A model generated the notes under the pieces. The model did not search any database. It was not told the DNA's origin and worked only from the letters and a program-made list of their open reading frames with translations. DNA of 64,000 bases from Pseudomonas rubra (lineage in GTDB: Bacteria > Pseudomonadota > Gammaproteobacteria > Pseudomonadales > Pseudomonadaceae): the NCBI RefSeq assembly GCF_028656935.1, contig NZ_JAMDGZ010000047.1:1-64000 (forward strand), in the 5' to 3' direction. Of this stretch, positions 25,287-35,049 are shown piece after piece. The translations under genes were made by a program, and so were the position numbers. Each line of letters begins with the position of its first letter. Positions within the stretch are counted from its first letter, which is position 1.

Positions 25287-28200
25287 GTGCCTGTTCTGCG
25301 TCTACCGCACCTGTCGGCCACTGCCGGCAAACAAACCTGGGGCAACCTGCCGGGCGCCGCCCTGAGCCTGGCCATTGCCGAAGCGGCCAGCGCCGCCAAA
25401 CGCTTCACCCTGCTACTGACCGCCGACAGCCAGAGCGCTGACCGCCTCGAGCAAGAGCTGCGTTTCTTTGCGCCCGAGCTGCCGGTACTGCCCTTCCCCG
25501 ACTGGGAAACCCTGCCCTACGATCTGTTCTCGCCGCACCAGGACATCATCTCCCAGCGCATTTCCAGCCTGTACCGGCTGCCGGAGCTCGACCACGGGAT
25601 TCTCGTGGTGCCGATCACCACGGCCCTGCACCGCCTGGCGCCGACACGCTTTTTGCTCGGCAGCAGCCTGGTCCTGGACATTGGCCAGAAGCTGGATGTC
25701 GAGCAGATGCGCACACGCCTTGAGGCCAGCGGCTACCGCTGTGTCGACACGGTCTACGAGCATGGCGAATTCGCCGTGCGCGGCGCCTTGATCGACCTGT
25801 TCCCGATGGGCAGCAAGCTACCGTACCGCATCGACCTGTTCGATGACGAAATCGAGACCCTGCGCACCTTCGACCCGGAAACCCAGCGTTCGATCGACAA
25901 GGTCGATTCGGTGCGGCTGCTGCCGGCCCGCGAGTTCCCGCTGCAAAAAGAGGCGGTAACGCGCTTCAAGGCACGCTTTCGCGAGCGCTTCGATGTCGAT
26001 TTCCGCCGCTGCCCGATCTTCCAGGACCTGTCCAGCGGCATTACCCCGGCCGGTATCGAGTACTACCTGCCGCTGTTCTTCGAAGACACCTCGACCCTGT
26101 TCGACTACCTGCCCCAGGACACCCAGGTGTTCTCACTGCCGGGCGTCGAGCAGGCCGCCGAGCACTTCTGGAGCGATGTGCGCAACCGTTACGAGGAGCG
26201 CCGCATCGACCCGGCGCGGCCGTTGCTGCCGCCGGCCGAACTGTTCCTGCCGGTGGAAGACTGCTTTGCCCGGCTCAAAAGCTGGCCGCGGGTGGTCGCA
26301 AGCCAGGATGACGTCGACAGCGGCGTCGGTCGCGAACGCTTCCCGGCTCAGCCCCTGCCCAACCTGGCCATTGAAGCCAAGGCCAACCAGCCACTGGCGG
26401 CGCTGTCGGGTTTCCTCGACCAGTTCCCTGGCCGCGTGCTGTTTACCGCTGAATCGGCGGGCCGCCGCGAAGTGCTGCTGGAACTGCTCGAACGCCTGAA
26501 GCTGCGCCCGCAAACCGTTGACAGCTGGAGCACGTTCGTTGCTGGCAAAGAGCGCCTGGCGATCACTATCGCGCCGCTGGACGAAGGCCTGCTGCTGGAT
26601 GACCCGGCCATTGCCCTGGTCGCCGAAAGCCCACTGTTTGGCCAGCGGGTCATGCAGCGCCGGCGCCGCGACAAACGCAGTGATGCCAACAACGATGCGG
26701 TGATCAAGAACCTCACCGAGCTGCGCGAAGGCGCGCCGGTGGTGCATATCGACCACGGTGTGGGCCGCTACCTGGGCCTGGCGACCCTGGAAATCGACAA
26801 TCAGGTTGCCGAGTTCCTTACCCTCGAATACGCCGAGGGCGCCAAGCTTTACGTGCCGGTGGCCAACCTGCACCTGATCGCCCGTTACACCGGTAGCGAC
26901 GATGCCCTGGCGCCGCTGCACCGGCTCGGCTCCGAAGTCTGGCAAAAAGCCAAGCGCAAGGCCGCCGAGCAAGTACGCGATGTGGCTGCCGAACTGCTCG
27001 ATATCTATGCCCGCCGCGCTGCACGAAAGGGCTATGCGTTTGCCGACCCGTCGGTGGATTACGCCACCTTCAGCGCCGGCTTCGCCTTCGAGGAAACCCC
27101 CGACCAGCAAAACGCCATCGAAGCGGTGCGCGAAGACATGCTGGCGGCCAAGCCGATGGACCGCCTGGTGTGTGGCGATGTTGGCTTCGGCAAGACCGAA
27201 GTGGCCATGCGCGCAGCCTTCATCGCCGTGCACGGCGGCCGCCAGGTAGCCATTCTGGTGCCCACTACCCTGCTCGCCCAGCAGCACTACAACAGCTTCC
27301 GCGACCGCTTTGCCGACTGGCCGGTGACCGTTGAAGTGATGAGCCGCTTCAAGTCGCCCAAGGAAATCGCCACCGCAGTGGCGGACTTGGCCGAAGGCAA
27401 GATCGATATCGTCATCGGCACCCACAAGCTGTTGCAGGACGACGTCAAGATCAAGGACCTGGGCCTGGTGATCATCGACGAAGAACACCGTTTCGGCGTG
27501 CGCCAGAAAGAACAGCTCAAAGCCCTGCGCAGCGAGGTGGACATCCTCACCCTGACCGCCACGCCGATCCCGCGCACCCTGAACATGGCCGTGGCCGGCA
27601 TGCGCGACCTGTCGATCATCGCCACGCCGCCGGCCCGCCGGCTGTCGGTACGCACCTTCGTCATGGAGCAGAACAAGAGCACGGTCAAAGAGGCACTGCT
27701 GCGTGAGCTGCTGCGCGGCGGCCAGGTGTACTACCTGCACAACGATGTCAAAAGCATCGAGAAATGCGCCGCCGACCTTGCCGAGCTGGTACCCGAGGCG
27801 CGCATCGGCATTGGCCATGGGCAGATGCGCGAACGCGAACTCGAGCAGGTGATGAGCGACTTCTACCACAAGCGCTTCAACGTGCTGATCGCCTCGACCA
27901 TCATCGAGACCGGCATCGACGTGCCGAGCGCCAACACCATCATCATCGAGCGTGCCGACAAGTTCGGCCTGGCCCAGTTGCACCAGTTGCGCGGCCGGGT
28001 CGGGCGCAGCCACCACCAGGCCTATGCCTACCTGCTCACCCCGCCACGCCAGCAGATCACCCCGGACGCCGAGAAGCGCCTGGAAGCCATCGCCAACACC
28101 CAGGACCTGGGCGCAGGTTTCGTCCTGGCCACCAACGACCTGGAGATCCGCGGCGCTGGCGAGCTGCTCGGCGAAGGCCAGAGCGGGCAGATCCAGGCGG

Positions 28201-28736
28201 TTGGTTTTACCCTGTACATGGAAATGCTCGAGCGCGCGGTCAAGGCCATCCGCAAGGGCACCCAACCGAACCTTGACCAGCCGCTCGGTGGCGGCCCGGA
28301 AATCAACCTGCGTTTGCCGGCACTGATCCCCGAAGACTACCTGCCGGATGTGCATGCGCGCCTGATCCTCTATAAGCGCATCGCCTCGGCGGTGGACGAA
28401 GACGGCCTCAAGGACCTGCAGGTCGAGATGATCGACCGCTTCGGCCTGCTGCCCGAACCGACCAAGAACCTGGTGCGCCTGACCCTGCTCAAATTGCAGG
28501 CGGAAAAACTCGGCATCAAGAAAGTCGACGCCGGGCCCAATGGCGGCAAGATCGAGTTCGAGCCAGAAACCCCGGTCGATCCGCTGGTGCTGATCAAACT
28601 GATCCAGGGCCAGCCCAAACGCTACAAGTTCGAAGGCGCGACCCAGTTCAAGTTCATGGTGCCGATGGAACGCCCGGAAGAACGCTTCAACAACCTTGAG
28701 GCGCTGTTCGAGCGCCTGACCCCACAATCTGCGTGA
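25287..28736 (+). CDS. mfd: Transcription-repair coupling factor Mfd
   Basis: A 1149-residue translocase that pushes stalled RNA polymerase off DNA lesions and recruits UvrA. Order: UvrB-like N-terminal module (residues 1-330), RNA-polymerase-interacting domain around 470-540 (VVHIDHGVGRYLGLATLE), RecG-like helicase motor with Walker A GDVGFGKTEVAMRAAF near 628, DEEH box IIDEEHRFGVRQ near 730, motif VI QLRGRVGRSHHQAYAYLL, and the TRCF C-terminal domain. Start is GTG, giving MPVLRLPHLS. Length is standard. Divergent from gap. Confidence 0.97.
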   Translation: MPVLRLPHLSATAGKQTWGNLPGAALSLAIAEAASAAKRFTLLLTADSQSADRLEQELRFFAPELPVLPFPDWETLPYDLFSPHQDIISQRISSLYRLPELDHGILVVPITTALHRLAPTRFLLGSSLVLDIGQKLDVEQMRTRLEASGYRCVDTVYEHGEFAVRGALIDLFPMGSKLPYRIDLFDDEIETLRTFDPETQRSIDKVDSVRLLPAREFPLQKEAVTRFKARFRERFDVDFRRCPIFQDLSSGITPAGIEYYLPLFFEDTSTLFDYLPQDTQVFSLPGVEQAAEHFWSDVRNRYEERRIDPARPLLPPAELFLPVEDCFARLKSWPRVVASQDDVDSGVGRERFPAQPLPNLAIEAKANQPLAALSGFLDQFPGRVLFTAESAGRREVLLELLERLKLRPQTVDSWSTFVAGKERLAITIAPLDEGLLLDDPAIALVAESPLFGQRVMQRRRRDKRSDANNDAVIKNLTELREGAPVVHIDHGVGRYLGLATLEIDNQVAEFLTLEYAEGAKLYVPVANLHLIARYTGSDDALAPLHRLGSEVWQKAKRKAAEQVRDVAAELLDIYARRAARKGYAFADPSVDYATFSAGFAFEETPDQQNAIEAVREDMLAAKPMDRLVCGDVGFGKTEVAMRAAFIAVHGGRQVAILVPTTLLAQQHYNSFRDRFADWPVTVEVMSRFKSPKEIATAVADLAEGKIDIVIGTHKLLQDDVKIKDLGLVIIDEEHRFGVRQKEQLKALRSEVDILTLTATPIPRTLNMAVAGMRDLSIIATPPARRLSVRTFVMEQNKSTVKEALLRELLRGGQVYYLHNDVKSIEKCAADLAELVPEARIGIGHGQMRERELEQVMSDFYHKRFNVLIASTIIETGIDVPSANTIIIERADKFGLAQLHQLRGRVGRSHHQAYAYLLTPPRQQITPDAEKRLEAIANTQDLGAGFVLATNDLEIRGAGELLGEGQSGQIQAVGFTLYMEMLERAVKAIRKGTQPNLDQPLGGGPEINLRLPALIPEDYLPDVHARLILYKRIASAVDEDGLKDLQVEMIDRFGLLPEPTKNLVRLTLLKLQAEKLGIKKVDAGPNGGKIEFEPETPVDPLVLIKLIQGQPKRYKFEGATQFKFMVPMERPEERFNNLEALFERLTPQSA

Positions 28737-28746
28737 AGGAAGTACC

Positions 28747-29307
28747 ATGCGTGCACTGCGTAGCCTGACCCTGCTGCTGGCGCTGATTGCTCCGGCGGCG
28801 TTTGCCGACGGCATTTATCAGGTCGAAATGATCCTGGTACGGCAGAACGCCGTGCCGGCAATCACCAGCCAGTTCGCCCCGGAAGACTGGAGCAACGGCG
28901 CCCAGGCCATTGCCGAAGGCGACCTGCGCCAACCGGCCATGACCGACGAAGCGTCCAAGCTGAGCGCCGACAACCAATACACCGTGCTCCTGCATAAAGC
29001 CTGGAAACAGGATGCCGGCACGGTCGCCATCAGTGACGGGCAAAAGCAGTTCGGCCACTTCCCTATCGAGGGCAACCTGAACCTCAAGGAAGACCGTTTC
29101 ATCAGCGTCGAGGCCAGCCTCTGGGTCAACCAGTTCGATGGCAATGGCGCCGTGATCCAGAGCGAACAGCTCAAGCAGAGCAACAGCACGGTAAAAAATG
29201 GCGAACTGACCTTTCTCGATGGCGGCCACCTGGCCGTGCTGCTCAAGGTAATGGCCAATCGACCCGCCAGTGATCCCACTCCTGCACCGGAGATGATGGA
29301 GCAGTAG
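28747..29307 (+). CDS. csiV: CsiV family periplasmic protein
   Basis: A 186-residue exported protein with a signal peptide (MRALRSLTLLLALIAPAAFA), then GIYQVEMILVRQNAV, the typical start of the CsiV family. In Vibrio the family member binds and activates the peptidoglycan polymerase regulator LpoA. The ATG follows the mfd stop by ten bases with a GAAGGA site, so it is probably co-transcribed with mfd. A similar mfd-csiV pairing is remembered from other pseudomonads. Role here is inferred from the family. Confidence 0.82.
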   Translation: MRALRSLTLLLALIAPAAFADGIYQVEMILVRQNAVPAITSQFAPEDWSNGAQAIAEGDLRQPAMTDEASKLSADNQYTVLLHKAWKQDAGTVAISDGQKQFGHFPIEGNLNLKEDRFISVEASLWVNQFDGNGAVIQSEQLKQSNSTVKNGELTFLDGGHLAVLLKVMANRPASDPTPAPEMMEQ

Positions 29308-29311
29308 CCTG

Positions 29312-32300
29312 ATGCGCAAAACGCTGCGACAAGTGCTCGAAGATAGCGACTGGACCGAGTCCTTCCCACCCAATGCGCTGGAAAGAGGATTTCGCTATGC
29401 CGATGAACACCGGGTAAAGGTGATCTCCCTGGAAGATTACAAATTCACCTCGGTCTGTCGCGGTTCAGGCGCTAACGTCTACACCCAGTCCATCAGCGTA
29501 AATCCAGGCAAGCACGTCTCTTCGTTGAATGCCGACTGCACCTGCCCAGTCGGCTTCGACTGCAAGCACTGCGTAGCCGCCTTGTTCCACCTGACAACGG
29601 TTTGCGAATTACAGGCCGGTACGCAAAAAGACGACGGTGAGCAGCTAAGCCCTGAGCTGGAAAACTGGCTGGGGCGCCTGGAAAAATCAGCTCCCGATGC
29701 CGAAAAACCTGCCGAGCCCAGCACGCGCACCCTGATGTACGAGCTTGAGTTCCATCCAAGCGGAACAGCCACCATCACGCCCTACAAGTGCAAGCGCCTC
29801 AAGGACGGTCGCCTCACAGGCCACAAGGTAATCCTGTACCCGCACGAGATACTGCGACAGAACCCCGGCTTCCTGAGCGAAAGCGACGCGAAATTTTTAC
29901 GCATGGTTGTTGCCGGCACGTCCAACGGCGCTCTTTCGCGCGGTGTGAACCTCGAAGGCAGTGAAGGCACCGAGCTGCTTGCCCACGCCCTGGCCACCGA
30001 GCGCCTGTTTCTGTTTGCAGGCGAGCAGCCACTCAAACCAGGCCCGACTTTGACGGGCGAGTTTCGCTGGGAAGCACGCAATAGCGAATCCTACACAGGC
30101 AGCTGGTACCACCAGGGCAGGATGCTCAAACTGGTACTGGCCTTGAAGCCGCTGTACTACGTTGATGCTGAGGAGGACGTCATTGGCCTGCTCAGCCACA
30201 GCTATGATGAAGTGATTGCTTGCTCACTCACGCTGGCACCCTTGGTGCCAGCAAGCCAGGTGGTGAATTTCAGCCACAGGATCCAGACCCTCAACCGGCA
30301 GATCCCAACCCCCAGAACATTGAGCGAGACGATCATCGACGGTATTGCCCCCACGCCACACCTTATTCTGGGCAGCCACGAGTTCAGCGCCTATGTGCCG
30401 CAATCAGGTCGGATGCAACGCCAGCATCAGCACCGCGCGGCACTCTCGTTTGTCTATGACGGCATCCGCGCCAGCGGCAAGCAAGGCACAGAAATCACCC
30501 GCCTTGATGGCACGACCAACCAGCGCATCCAACGCCAGCCCGATGCCGAGAAGCTGATACGCCTGACCCTGCTGCGCTTAGGCTTCAAAGTGGCCACCCG
30601 CCAAAGTAAAGCACTGCCAGAAAGTGCCGGCGAGCTTCTGGAGCTAACAACCGAAGGCGCCTGGTTGCGCTTTATGCTCAACGACCTACCGGCCCTGCGC
30701 GAGCAAGGCTGGGAAATCGAATACACCGACGATTTTGCCTTCAATCTCACCGAGGTCGATGACTGGTACGCCCATATTGACGAGGCCAGCGGGCGCGACT
30801 GGTTCGACCTGGAAGTGGGCATTGAGGTCAACGGCCAACGCTTGAGCCTGCTGCCTATTCTGCTCAACGTACTACGCACCCACCCGGAACTGCTCAATCC
30901 CGCCCAATTGAACAAACGGCGCGACGACGAGAGCCTGCTGGTACAGATCCCCGCCCCCCAAGGCGAGGTACGCCGCAGCCTGCAAGTAGCACTGCCGTAC
31001 GGCCGGCTGAAGCCCGTACTGGCTACTCTGGGCAACTTTTACCTGCGTGAGCCGGGTGAGACCAGCGTGCGCCTGCCCACGCTTGATGCCAGCCGCCTTA
31101 ACGCACTGCAAGACATCCCCCTGAACTGGCAAGGCGGCGACCGGGTACGCAACCTGGGCGAACGTCTGCGTGATATCCGCCAGCAACCCGTACAGATTCC
31201 GCAAGGCCTCAACGCTACGCTGCGCACCTATCAGCTCGAGGGCCTGAGCTGGATGCAGGCCCTGCGCGAGCTGGAAGTGGGTGGCATCCTCGCCGACGAC
31301 ATGGGCCTGGGCAAAACCCTGCAGGCCTTGGCCCATCTGCTGACCGAGAAAAACGCCGGACGCCTGACCCGCCCGGCCATGGTGGTGATGCCGACCAGCC
31401 TGATCCCCAACTGGCAGGACGAAGCGCAACGCTTTGCACCCAGCCTGAAAGTACTGACCCTGCAAGGCCTGAGCCGGCGCAAGCACTTTGACACGCTGCA
31501 AGACTACGACCTGCTGCTGACCACCTACGCCCTGCTGCCCAAGGACCTGGAGCACTTCAAAGGCCTCACCCTGCATGTACTGATCCTCGACGAGGCCCAG
31601 TACATCAAAAGCCCGAGCAGCAAGGCAGCCCAAGCCGCACGCCAGCTCGAAGCCCGTCAGCGCCTGTGCCTGAGCGGCACGCCCCTGGAAAACCATTTGG
31701 GCGAGTTGTGGTCGCTGTTCCACTTCCTGCTGCCTGGCTGGCTGGGCGATGCGCAGTCTTTCAACCGCGAATACCGCACACCGATCGAGCGCCAGGGGAA
31801 CAATGAGCGCCTGCAGCACCTCAACTTTCGGATCAAGCCGTTCCTGCTGCGCCGCACCAAAGAGCAAGTGGCCACGGAACTGCCGTCCAAGACTGAAATG
31901 ATCCACTGGGTCGACCTCAGCGATGCCCAGCGCGATGTCTACGAGACCATGCGCCTGGCTATGGATCAGAAGGTGCGTGCCGAGATCACCCGCAAAGGCG
32001 TGGCCCGCAGCCAGATCATCATTCTTGAGGCACTGCTCAAGTTGCGCCAGGTGTGCTGCGACCTGCGCCTGATCAACAGCGAAGCCAGCACCGTTCGAGG
32101 CGCTCATTCAGGCAAGCTGACCAGCCTGATGGAGATGCTCGAAGAGCTTCTGGCCGAAGGCCGGCGGGTGCTGCTGTTTTCCCAGTTCACCAGCATGCTG
32201 CGGCTGATCGAGGCCGAACTGCAACAGCGCGCTATCGCCTACGCCCTTCTGACCGGCGAGACCCGTGATCGTCGGGCGCCGGTGCAGGACTTCCAGAACG

Positions 32301-32647
32301 GCCGGCTACAGATCTTCCTGATCAGCCTCAAGGCGGGTGGCGTGGGCCTGAACCTGACCGCAGCCGATACCGTGATCCATTACGACCCGTGGTGGAATCC
32401 GGCCGCCGAAAACCAGGCCACTGACCGCGCCTATCGCATTGGTCAGGAAAAGCCGGTGTTTGTTTACAAATTGATTACCCGCGGCACCGTGGAAGAGAAA
32501 ATCCAGCAGTTGCAGCAGGAGAAATCGGCGCTGGCGGCCGGCGTACTGGATGGGCGTCAGGCGGGGGATTGGCGCTTGGCGGCGGAAGATATCGATGCGT
32601 TGTTTGCACCGCTGCCAGGGAAGCGGCACGGCTCCAGTTCGCGTTGA
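29312..32647 (+). CDS. SWIM zinc finger plus SNF2-family helicase
   Basis: A 1111-residue protein. Near residues 70-87 the DCTCPVGFDCKHCVAAL segment is a SWIM zinc finger (CxC...CxH). A middle region of about 500 residues is unassigned. The C-terminal half is a SNF2 ATPase: Walker A DDMGLGKTLQAL near 665, DEAQ box LILDEAQYIKS near 760, and motifs V-VI around LTAADTVIHYDPWWNPAAE and TDRAYRIGQ. Such proteins act on DNA-bound complexes; a target is not known. The ATG is four bases after csiV. I recall a different gene (mtnP) here in P. aeruginosa, so the position may be lineage-specific. Confidence 0.88.
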   Translation: MRKTLRQVLEDSDWTESFPPNALERGFRYADEHRVKVISLEDYKFTSVCRGSGANVYTQSISVNPGKHVSSLNADCTCPVGFDCKHCVAALFHLTTVCELQAGTQKDDGEQLSPELENWLGRLEKSAPDAEKPAEPSTRTLMYELEFHPSGTATITPYKCKRLKDGRLTGHKVILYPHEILRQNPGFLSESDAKFLRMVVAGTSNGALSRGVNLEGSEGTELLAHALATERLFLFAGEQPLKPGPTLTGEFRWEARNSESYTGSWYHQGRMLKLVLALKPLYYVDAEEDVIGLLSHSYDEVIACSLTLAPLVPASQVVNFSHRIQTLNRQIPTPRTLSETIIDGIAPTPHLILGSHEFSAYVPQSGRMQRQHQHRAALSFVYDGIRASGKQGTEITRLDGTTNQRIQRQPDAEKLIRLTLLRLGFKVATRQSKALPESAGELLELTTEGAWLRFMLNDLPALREQGWEIEYTDDFAFNLTEVDDWYAHIDEASGRDWFDLEVGIEVNGQRLSLLPILLNVLRTHPELLNPAQLNKRRDDESLLVQIPAPQGEVRRSLQVALPYGRLKPVLATLGNFYLREPGETSVRLPTLDASRLNALQDIPLNWQGGDRVRNLGERLRDIRQQPVQIPQGLNATLRTYQLEGLSWMQALRELEVGGILADDMGLGKTLQALAHLLTEKNAGRLTRPAMVVMPTSLIPNWQDEAQRFAPSLKVLTLQGLSRRKHFDTLQDYDLLLTTYALLPKDLEHFKGLTLHVLILDEAQYIKSPSSKAAQAARQLEARQRLCLSGTPLENHLGELWSLFHFLLPGWLGDAQSFNREYRTPIERQGNNERLQHLNFRIKPFLLRRTKEQVATELPSKTEMIHWVDLSDAQRDVYETMRLAMDQKVRAEITRKGVARSQIIILEALLKLRQVCCDLRLINSEASTVRGAHSGKLTSLMEMLEELLAEGRRVLLFSQFTSMLRLIEAELQQRAIAYALLTGETRDRRAPVQDFQNGRLQIFLISLKAGGVGLNLTAADTVIHYDPWWNPAAENQATDRAYRIGQEKPVFVYKLITRGTVEEKIQQLQQEKSALAAGVLDGRQAGDWRLAAEDIDALFAPLPGKRHGSSSR

Positions 32648-32650
32648 ATT

Positions 32651-32707
32651 CATCGCTGGCAAGCCAGCTCCCACACCACCCCTGTGGGAGCTGGCTTGCC
32701 AGCGATG
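32651..32707. repeat. REP pair, CGCTGGCAAGCCAGC variant
   Basis: Facing REP copies 32651-32675 and 32683-32707, perfect mirror images (CATCGCTGGCAAGCCAGC plus TCCCACA). It separates the convergent ends of the helicase gene and nagZ. Confidence 0.92.
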
Positions 32708-32728
32708 GGCTGCAACGCAGCCCTACAA

Positions 32729-33739
32729 TCAATCGACCAGTTGCGCTTCCTTGAGCGCGCCAAGCGCCTCGAGCCAGCGCGGCTGCTGCCGATAGTCGGT
32801 GCGGGCAAACCCCTGCCCGCGCATCTGCGCAATACGCGACGAAGGCTTGACCTTCAGGCGCTGGGCCGCAGTCAAGGCCAGTTCGGCGGCCGCACGATCA
32901 TTGCACACAAGCCCCATGTCACAACCAGCACTGAGCGCTGCCTCGATACGGCTGGCGGCATCGCCGACCACATGGGCACCGGCCATGGACAGATCATCAC
33001 TGAAGATCACGCCATTGAAGCCCAGCTCGCCGCGCAGTATGTCCTGCAACCAGCGCCGGGAAAATCCGGCCGGCTGATTGTCGACCTGCGGGTAGATCAC
33101 ATGAGCGGGCATCACTGCCGCCAATTGCCCGCTCAAACGAGTGAACGGCACCAGGTCGGCGGCACGGATCTGCTCAAGGCTACGCTCGTCGGTGGGGATC
33201 GCCACGTGGGAGTCTGCCTCGGCCCAGCCATGCCCGGGAAAGTGCTTGCCACAGGCAGCCATACCAGCGGCGTTCATGCCGCGGATAAAGGCACCAGACA
33301 GCAGCGTGGCGCGCTGGGGGTCACCTTCAAAGGCGCGGCTGCCGACCACGGCGCTGCGCTGGTGATCGAGGTCCAGAACCGGTGCGAAACTCAGGTCCAG
33401 GCCCACCGCCAGCACTTCGGTCGCCATCAGCCAACCACACTGCTCGGCCAGGTACTCGGCGTTGTCGTTGTCGGCAATTGCGCGCATCGCCGGCAAGCGC
33501 ACAAAGCCCTGGCGAAGGCGCTGGACCCGGCCACCCTCCTGGTCCACCGCCAGGATCAGCTCCGGGCGAATCGCGCGAATCGAGGCGCACAGCTCGCGCA
33601 CCTGGCGCGGGCTTTCAATGTTGCGGGCAAAAATGATCAGGCCGGCCACTTCGGGCTGGCGCAGTAGCTGGCGGTCCTCGGCGGTCAGCCAGGTACCGGC
33701 GATATCGACCATCAGGGAGCCTTGCAGGCTGGCACTCAT
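32729..33739 (-). CDS. nagZ: Beta-N-acetylglucosaminidase NagZ
   Basis: A 336-residue cytoplasmic glycoside hydrolase family 3 enzyme that removes GlcNAc from anhydro-muropeptides during peptidoglycan recycling; its products influence ampC induction. Seen: LILAVDQEGGRVQRL near residue 60, ACGKHFPGHGWAEADSH near 162-178 with the catalytic His of the mobile loop, and GVIFSDDLSMAGA near 243 with the nucleophilic Asp. No signal peptide. It lies ten bases after the L,D-transpeptidase gene and shares its operon, which also points to wall recycling. Confidence 0.95.
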   Translation of the reverse strand: MSASLQGSLMVDIAGTWLTAEDRQLLRQPEVAGLIIFARNIESPRQVRELCASIRAIRPELILAVDQEGGRVQRLRQGFVRLPAMRAIADNDNAEYLAEQCGWLMATEVLAVGLDLSFAPVLDLDHQRSAVVGSRAFEGDPQRATLLSGAFIRGMNAAGMAACGKHFPGHGWAEADSHVAIPTDERSLEQIRAADLVPFTRLSGQLAAVMPAHVIYPQVDNQPAGFSRRWLQDILRGELGFNGVIFSDDLSMAGAHVVGDAASRIEAALSAGCDMGLVCNDRAAAELALTAAQRLKVKPSSRIAQMRGQGFARTDYRQQPRWLEALGALKEAQLVD

Positions 33740-33749
33740 AATTGATCCT

Positions 33750-34274
33750 TCAGTTGACGCTGATGTGAGCCCATTGGGGGCACGGGGCTTCGTCGATCTG
33801 CACCGGGCAATGCACCGGCACCTGGTCGAACAGGCTCAGCAGGTCGGCGTTGCGCAAGCGCACGCAGCCATGGGACAACGGCACGCCCATAGGTTCGCTA
33901 TCGGGCGTGCCATGCAAGTAGATGTAACGACGAAAGGTATCGACCGGCCCCAGGCGATTGACGCCCGGCTCGCAACCGCTGAGCCAGAGTATGCGCGTAA
34001 GGATCCAGTCGCGACCGGGATATTGTTCATGCAGCTCGGCCGACCAGGTCTCGCCCGTCCAGCGTCGCCCGCGCAGCACCGCGCCTTGCGGCAGGCCGGC
34101 GCCAATCTTGGCGCGCACCTGGTGGCGCCCCCGGGGCGTGCAGCCCGAACCATTGAGCTCACCGGCGCCGTTACGCGCAGTGGAAACCTCAAGACGCAGG
34201 CGCAACTGCCCTTGGGCGAACCCATAGAGGCATTGATCGGCGAGGGAAATATGCAGGAAATCGAGACTGGCCAT
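33750..34274 (-). CDS. L,D-transpeptidase (YkuD domain) without signal peptide
   Basis: A 174-residue YkuD-domain protein. The active-site signature is present: HGTPDSEPMGVPLSHGCVRL, with the catalytic His and Cys. Family members cross-link peptidoglycan at diaminopimelate or anchor lipoproteins, or have carboxypeptidase activity. The N-terminus MASLDFLHISLADQCLYGF shows no Sec signal, so this is either a cytoplasmic YkuD variant or the start is misplaced. It sits between psrA and nagZ on the minus strand. Enzyme family is firm; cellular location and exact reaction are open. Confidence 0.82.
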   Translation of the reverse strand: MASLDFLHISLADQCLYGFAQGQLRLRLEVSTARNGAGELNGSGCTPRGRHQVRAKIGAGLPQGAVLRGRRWTGETWSAELHEQYPGRDWILTRILWLSGCEPGVNRLGPVDTFRRYIYLHGTPDSEPMGVPLSHGCVRLRNADLLSLFDQVPVHCPVQIDEAPCPQWAHISVN

Positions 34275-34320
34275 GGGGCGCTAGCTTAGCCGATGCGGCT
34301 CGCCGCGCCCAGCCGTGGCA

Positions 34321-35034
34321 TCAAGCCTTGGCAGCCGCCGCGGTGCTGACCGACTTGCTGCGCGGGCGCAGTTGCGCGGCGGCCATGGCCTCATCGGTGA
34401 CGCCGCTGTCGGCGCGCATGCCGGCAGCCAGGAACGGCACCATCAGGCGCATGACCTGCTCGATCGAGGTGTTGATACCGAAATCGGTTTCGGCAATCGC
34501 ACGCAGGGCCTTGATACCGGACATGCTGAACGCTGCGGCGCCGAGCATGAAGTGAACGCGCCAGAACAGCTCGATCGGCGGAATGCGCGGTGCAGCCTCG
34601 TTAACCAGCAGCATGTAGCGGCGGAACACCTTGCCGTACATGTCTTCAAGGTAACGGCGCAGGTGGCCCTGGCTCTGGCTGAAGGCCAGGCCCAGCAGGC
34701 GCATGAAGATCGACAGGTCGTTGCCGCTGCGTGGCTGCACCACCAGCGCCTGCTCGACCAGCATCTCCAGCAGCTCTTCAAGGGTAGGCTTTTGCTCGGG
34801 GCGTGCCTGGCGACGTTCCAGTTCGCGCTCAAGGCTTGCGCAGAACGGCCCGAGGAAGCGCGAGAAGACCGCCTGGATCAGGGCCTTCTTCGAACCGAAG
34901 TGGTAGTTCACCGCCGCCAGGTTGACGCCGGCCTTGCTGGTGATCAGCCGCAATGAGGTTTCGGCAAAACCTTTTTCCGCGAACAACTGCTCGGCAGCAT
35001 CGAGAATGCGTTCTACGGTTTCCGACTGGGCCAT
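34321..35034 (-). CDS. psrA: Fatty-acid-responsive TetR regulator PsrA
   Basis: A 237-residue TetR-family repressor/activator. In Pseudomonas PsrA senses long-chain fatty acids, represses its own gene and fadBA, and activates rpoS. Seen: helix-turn-helix ILDAAEQLFAEKGFAETSLR with AGVNLAAVNYHFGSKKALI at residues 8-56, a helical ligand domain and an Ala/Ser-rich tail. The ATG used is 31 codons inside the longest frame and starts MAQSETVERI. Two GAAAC/GTTTG operators lie directly upstream over its promoter. fadBA is 5.4 kb away in this window. Confidence 0.93.
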   Translation of the reverse strand: MAQSETVERILDAAEQLFAEKGFAETSLRLITSKAGVNLAAVNYHFGSKKALIQAVFSRFLGPFCASLERELERRQARPEQKPTLEELLEMLVEQALVVQPRSGNDLSIFMRLLGLAFSQSQGHLRRYLEDMYGKVFRRYMLLVNEAAPRIPPIELFWRVHFMLGAAAFSMSGIKALRAIAETDFGINTSIEQVMRLMVPFLAAGMRADSGVTDEAMAAAQLRPRSKSVSTAAAAKA

Positions 35035-35049
35035 GACTACTCCGCCTGA

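Noticed and set aside
26133..28814. 893-codon open frame antisense to mfd
   Set aside because: It mirrors the high-GC mfd codons and shows no family motif; the mfd frame on the plus strand has all family motifs.
29312..32647. SNF2 helicase as part of a phage-defence system (Zorya/DISARM type)
   Set aside because: The neighbours are housekeeping genes (mfd, csiV, nagZ) and there is no methyltransferase, nuclease or membrane partner of such systems.
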